Assembly (NCBI GenBank): GCA_018970825.1
Contig: JAGWVP010000116.1
Span: forward strand, 1-8,303
Origin: a bacterium
Lineage (GTDB): Bacteria > Desulfobacterota > Binatia > UBA12015
Reading direction: 5' to 3'
Length of the DNA: 8,303 bases
This document shows positions 5,404 through 8,303 of the stretch, piece by piece (position 1 is the stretch's first letter; each line of letters starts with the position of its first letter). The position numbers and the translations under genes were made by a program. The notes below the pieces were generated by a model that saw only the letters and a list, made by a program, of their open reading frames with translations, did not search any database and was not told the origin of the DNA.

Positions 5404-6828
5404 TCAGTGGGCACCCTCGCCGGAGAGCACGGCCGGCACGGTCATCAGCATGATCTTGAAGTCGAGCGCGAGCGACCAGTTGTCGATGTATTCCATGTCG
5501 GCCCGGATGATGTCGTCGAAGTTCGGGCGACGGCTCGTCACCTGCCAGAGACAGGTGATGCCCGGCTTCACCGCGAACCGGCGATGGTGCCAGCGGGCCT
5601 CGATGCGGTCGACGTCGCGGACCGGCAGCGGGCGCGGCCCCACGATGCTCATGTCGCCGGTGAACACGTTCCAGAGCTGGGGCAGCTCGTCGAGACTCGT
5701 GCGGCGCAGGATCCGGCCGACCCGCGTGATGCGCGGATCCCGCCTGATCTTGAAGACCGCGCCCGAGGCCTCGTTCGCCCGTTCGAGCTCCGGCAGCAGT
5801 TTCTCGGCGTCGACGACCATCGTGCGGAACTTGAGCGCCGGGAAGCGTCGGCGGTTGAGCCCCACCCGCTCCTGGCGGAAGATCGCGGGCCCGGACGAAT
5901 CGAGCCGGATCGCGAGTGCGACGAGTGCCATGATCGGCGCGAAGACGACCAGCGCGACGGCGGAGATCACGATGTCGATCACCCGCTTCACGACGAGCCC
6001 GACGCTCTCCGGCGGGCCCGAGGCGATCGTGATGACCGGGTGGCCCGACAGGGTGTCGACCGACGCCCACGCCCACTCGAGCACCGCGAGGTTCGCGATG
6101 ACGCGCACCGTGACGCCCTGCTCCTCGCAGGTCGAGATGATCTCGCGGATGACCGACTGGGATCCGCCGTCGAGGTCGAGGGCGACGAACACCTCGTCGA
6201 TCGGGTGACGGTCGACGATTCCCTGCAGCTTGTCGACGACGCGGCGGGGCGCGAGTGCAGGCTCGGCGAGGTCCCGCTCGATGTCGACGACCTCGACGAC
6301 GTGGTACCCGAGCGCGTCGCGCCGGGCGAGGTCGGCCGCCGACTCGAGGTTCTGCCGCCCCGCGCCGACGAAGACGACGTCGCGCAGGTTGCGGCCCATC
6401 GTCCGCGCGCGGCGGGCGATCTCGCGCAGCAGGCGTCGTTCCAGGCACAGTCCGACGAAGGCAGCGACGGCGAACGCGTAGACGAATCCCGGGGTGAGCA
6501 CGTCGATGTCGACGAGCGGCCGGAGCGCCGCGAGCGGCACCACGCAGAGCATCGTGACGAACGCGAGGTCGGTGACCTCGCGCATCGGGCGCGACAGGCG
6601 GTACGAATTGTAGAGGCCGCGCGTGGTGAGGGCGACGTGCCACGCGGCCAGGTAGAGGGCGACACCGACCACGTTCGCGACCGAGAGCCGCACCTGGAAG
6701 ATCGACAGCCAGTGGTTGCGGTCGAACTCGGGCGAGGTGGCGACGGCCGCGAGCAGGATGCTCGCGACCACGACCACGAGGTCGAACGCCTTGAGCAGGG
6801 TCAGCAGGTGTCGACGGCGGGCGTGCAT
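5404..6828 (-). CDS. Polyprenyl-phosphate hexose-1-phosphate transferase (WbaP/WcaJ type sugar transferase)
   Basis: This 474-residue inner-membrane enzyme transfers a sugar-1-phosphate from a nucleotide sugar to undecaprenyl phosphate, the priming step of polysaccharide repeat-unit synthesis. The N-terminal half has four hydrophobic helices (about 13-30, 45-65, 86-103, 112-128) and a soluble nucleotide-binding-like domain beginning VVFVGAGRQN (151-160), as in EpsB/EPS-type members. The catalytic half starts with a hydrophobic re-entrant segment (about 279-308), then IFRQERVGLNRRRFPALKFRTM (split across 317-337), RTSLDELPQLWNVF (376-389) with the D380-E381 pair matching the catalytic dyad known from PglC, DMSIVGPRP (392-400) and PGITCLWQV (422-430). 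Length and domain order are complete. ATG 6828 is chosen because the membrane helices begin right after it and GAGGAAG lies ten bases upstream; the open frame further upstream overlaps the previous gene. The gap to that gene is 44 bases with nothing but this ribosome-binding site. The sugar is not predictable. Confidence 0.95.
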   Translation of the reverse strand: MHARRRHLLTLLKAFDLVVVVASILLAAVATSPEFDRNHWLSIFQVRLSVANVVGVALYLAAWHVALTTRGLYNSYRLSRPMREVTDLAFVTMLCVVPLAALRPLVDIDVLTPGFVYAFAVAAFVGLCLERRLLREIARRARTMGRNLRDVVFVGAGRQNLESAADLARRDALGYHVVEVVDIERDLAEPALAPRRVVDKLQGIVDRHPIDEVFVALDLDGGSQSVIREIISTCEEQGVTVRVIANLAVLEWAWASVDTLSGHPVITIASGPPESVGLVVKRVIDIVISAVALVVFAPIMALVALAIRLDSSGPAIFRQERVGLNRRRFPALKFRTMVVDAEKLLPELERANEASGAVFKIRRDPRITRVGRILRRTSLDELPQLWNVFTGDMSIVGPRPLPVRDVDRIEARWHHRRFAVKPGITCLWQVTSRRPNFDDIIRADMEYIDNWSLALDFKIMLMTVPAVLSGEGAH

Positions 6829-6872
6829 CGGGGATTCGCTTCCTCGGCAGCGGGCGGCGCGGGCGTCTGCGA

Positions 6873-7559
6873 TCAGCCGATCAGCCGGTCGAACCAGCGG
6901 GGGGAGTGGTCCCGCGTGCGGTCGAGCACGACGCCGAGCAGGCGGCATCCCGTCGCGCGCGCACGCTCGGTCGACTCCGCGAGCGCCGTGCGGTCGGTGA
7001 CGAGGCTCTCGGCGACGAGCACGAGCCCGTCGGTCGCCCGGGCGACCAGCGCCGCGTCGGCGCCGGTCGAGAGCGGCGCCGCCTCGACGACCAGCAGGTC
7101 CGCCTGCGCGTCGCAGCGCCAACGGCGCAGCTGCTCGACGCCGGCCTCGTCGTGGAGGTCGAGCTTGAGCGAGCCGGGCGCACCGCGTCCGAGCGCTCGC
7201 ACGACCGCGGTGCGCCCGACCGGCTCCCGGACCTCGGCCCGCAGCACGGCGAGCCCGCGGCGCTCGGCCTGGGAGACGAGGCTCGAGCCGATCGCGGCGA
7301 CCGAGCGCGTCGGCACGGCGCCGGCGATCACGATCGCACCGATGCCTTCCACGGCGAGAGCACGCAGGCGGTCGAAGAGAGCGTCGCTGCCGTCGAGCGC
7401 GGCGGCACGGCGGATCTCCCGGTCGACCGAGGCGCGCCGTTGCGCGTCCCGTTCGCCGTCTCCCGCGGCAGGAGTGGTCGAAGGAGTCGCATCCGCCGGA
7501 TCGGCGCTCCCCTCGGCCTCGTCCCGCAGTCGGTTCAGCGTCTGGACGTACTTGCTCAA
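6873..7559 (-). CDS. Degenerate CpsD/BY-kinase-like (P-loop) protein
   Basis: This 228-residue protein matches the shape of bacterial tyrosine kinases (CpsD/CapB/Wzc C-domain) that control polysaccharide chain length, but its nucleotide-binding motifs have decayed. Where kinases have an LPGEGKST-like Walker A, it reads IAGAVPTRSVAAI (78-90) with no Gly-Lys-Ser/Thr. The Walker A' position reads LAVLRAEVREP (103-113) instead of LLIDADLRxP. Walker B reads DLLVVEAAPLS (154-164) instead of xxIDTPP. The following ADAALVARATDGLVLVAES (167-185) and CRLLGVVLD (205-213) are well preserved, so the fold is likely intact. Only one Tyr (residue 4) is present, so there is no C-terminal Tyr cluster. ATP hydrolysis and kinase activity are therefore doubtful; a structural or regulatory partner role is inferred. 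The TTG start at 7559 overlaps the ATPase stop as TTGA and has GGGGAG six bases upstream. A GTG at 7598 would add 13 residues but has a poor ribosome-binding site. Confidence 0.8.
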   Translation of the reverse strand: MSKYVQTLNRLRDEAEGSADPADATPSTTPAAGDGERDAQRRASVDREIRRAAALDGSDALFDRLRALAVEGIGAIVIAGAVPTRSVAAIGSSLVSQAERRGLAVLRAEVREPVGRTAVVRALGRGAPGSLKLDLHDEAGVEQLRRWRCDAQADLLVVEAAPLSTGADAALVARATDGLVLVAESLVTDRTALAESTERARATGCRLLGVVLDRTRDHSPRWFDRLIG

Positions 7560-8303
7560 GCTCGGCTCCCCGGTACCGCCTGCGCCGAATCCAAGCACAC
7601 GCGGGTGTCCGCATCGACGGCGGGGGCCGCGGCCCGGCGATCGGCGCCGGGCCTGGTGCGCCGGCTCGACTCTCGGGCGACCGGCGGCTTCGAGCGCCGG
7701 TCGTCCGCATCCGTCTCGGCGACGGCGCGTCCCGCGCGCCCGCCGGCCGCGCGAACTGCCCGGTCCGAGGGGCGCCCGGAAGCGGCGGGCCGGGCGAGAT
7801 CCGTGCGTCCACGACGCACCCCCTTCGCCGGTCTCGAGTCGCCCGAACCCGTGATCGGAACCGCATCAGAATCGCGAGACGCCGCAACCGGTTCGGCCGA
7901 GGGCATCGCGATGGCCTCGTGGGCGGAGATCGGCGCGGAGGGTCTCACCGGCGCAGGCGCGGACTCCCCGGCAACCGCGTCGGCAGGAGCCGTGCGCTCG
8001 ACGAACCCCGCGACCAGCGCGGAGGTCGGCGGCGACGCGACGGCCGGAGGACGCGGGAGGCCGGAGAGCCGGGCCACGGCCCCGAGCGCCAGCGCGGCCC
8101 CGGCGGCGGCCAGTCCCGCGGTCCGCGCGCGCCGAGCGCCGCGGGAACGAAGCCGGACCAGCGTCGCACCCGAGCGCTCGCGCTCGGCGGCGATCGCGCA
8201 GGCGAGCCCCACGCGCGGGGCGCCCTTCGCCCAGGCGGAGAGCATCGCGTTGTGGCAGAGGACGTTCAGTCGCCGCGGCACGCCGCCCGCGCGCTGCACG
8301 AGG
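7556..8303 (-). CDS. ExeA/XrtA-associated type AAA ATPase, C-terminal part (5' end outside window)
   Basis: The frame is open to the right edge and 248 residues are visible. Its first residues, QRAGGVPRRLNVLCHNAMLSAW, are the conserved sensor-2-like end of GspA/ExeA-family AAA ATPases, the family that includes the ATPase adjacent to tyrosine-kinase-like genes in exosortase A/EPS loci. The GTG at 8299 is internal to this motif, not the start. A basic stretch (RSRGARRAR, about 52-60) precedes one hydrophobic helix (about 61-79), so the rest should be periplasmic. That tail, about 165 residues, is Pro/Ala/Ser/Arg-rich, contains no domain I recognise, and ends near a single Cys. ExeA/GspA proteins usually carry a peptidoglycan-binding domain there. 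The nucleotide-binding motifs lie beyond the window and cannot be checked. The stop overlaps the next start as TTGA. Confidence 0.75.
   Translation of the reverse strand, partial: LVQRAGGVPRRLNVLCHNAMLSAWAKGAPRVGLACAIAAERERSGATLVRLRSRGARRARTAGLAAAGAALALGAVARLSGLPRPPAVASPPTSALVAGFVERTAPADAVAGESAPAPVRPSAPISAHEAIAMPSAEPVAASRDSDAVPITGSGDSRPAKGVRRGRTDLARPAASGRPSDRAVRAAGGRAGRAVAETDADDRRSKPPVARESSRRTRPGADRRAAAPAVDADTRVCLDSAQAVPGSRA
7566..7571 (-). promoter_or_regulatory. Shine-Dalgarno supporting the TTG start of the BY-kinase-like gene
   Basis: The minus strand has GGGGAG six bases before TTG 7559, inside the last codons of the ATPase gene. The TTGA start/stop overlap and this spacing favour TTG 7559 over the upstream GTG 7598. 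They suggest that the two proteins are made in a coupled way. Confidence 0.6.

Noticed and set aside
5314..7854. 846-residue open frame on the plus strand
   Set aside because: It lies antisense to the priming transferase and the BY-kinase-like gene, both with strong family motifs. Its translation is an Arg/Asp/Glu/His-rich string with no recognisable fold, typical of antisense frames in GC-rich coding DNA.
6829..7887. Upstream extension of the sugar transferase frame on the minus strand
   Set aside because: It runs through the BY-kinase-like gene in another frame and has no similarity to the family. ATG 6828 with GAGGAAG upstream precedes the first membrane helix.
1..8303. CRISPR arrays, tRNA or rRNA genes, insertion sequences, phage attachment sites
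   Set aside because: No spaced direct repeats, cloverleaf-like segments, transposase motifs or terminal inverted repeats were noticed by eye.

Overview
The window is very GC-rich DNA (about 70% or more by eye) from a Gram-negative-type bacterium. It carries most of a surface or extracellular polysaccharide (EPS) biosynthesis locus. Non-ATG starts (four GTG, one TTG), tight 4-base overlaps and long spurious antisense frames fit a high-GC lineage such as Myxococcota, Binatota or a high-GC proteobacterium. The sequence alone does not settle which.

Layout. Bases 3-650 (+ strand) hold the C-terminal end of a secreted parallel beta-helix protein. A 71-base convergent gap follows, and every other gene is on the minus strand. 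Read in transcription order from the right edge, they are: the C-terminal part of an ExeA/XrtA-type AAA ATPase with a transmembrane segment and a long low-complexity tail (7556-8303); a CpsD/BY-kinase-like protein whose nucleotide-binding motifs are all degenerate (6873-7559); a full-length polyprenyl-phosphate hexose-1-phosphate transferase (5404-6828); a 157-base non-coding gap with hairpins; a short, divergent GT2 glycosyltransferase (4584-5246); a WecG/TagA/CpsF glycosyltransferase (3698-4564); a NodB-type polysaccharide deacetylase (2805-3686); a Wzx/MATE-like flippase (1321-2808); and a left-handed beta-helix O-acyltransferase (722-1324).

How the genes work together (inference from families). 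The hexose-1-phosphate transferase puts the first sugar on undecaprenyl phosphate at the inner membrane. The GT2 and WecG-type enzymes add further sugars, and the flippase moves the lipid-linked unit to the periplasm. The deacetylase and acetyltransferase tailor the glycan, and the ATPase and pseudo-kinase probably act in assembly control or export. No Wzy polymerase, Wzz/PCP chain-length protein, Wza porin or exosortase lies in the window; they would have to be encoded outside it. The beta-helix protein could be a lyase, epimerase or adhesin linked to the polymer, but only its C-terminus is visible.

The least routine features are the degenerate BY-kinase, a start-codon-proximal inverted repeat in the leader of the GT2 gene, a G8 homopolymer inside the acetyltransferase gene just after its putative catalytic histidines, and the unusual tail of the ATPase.
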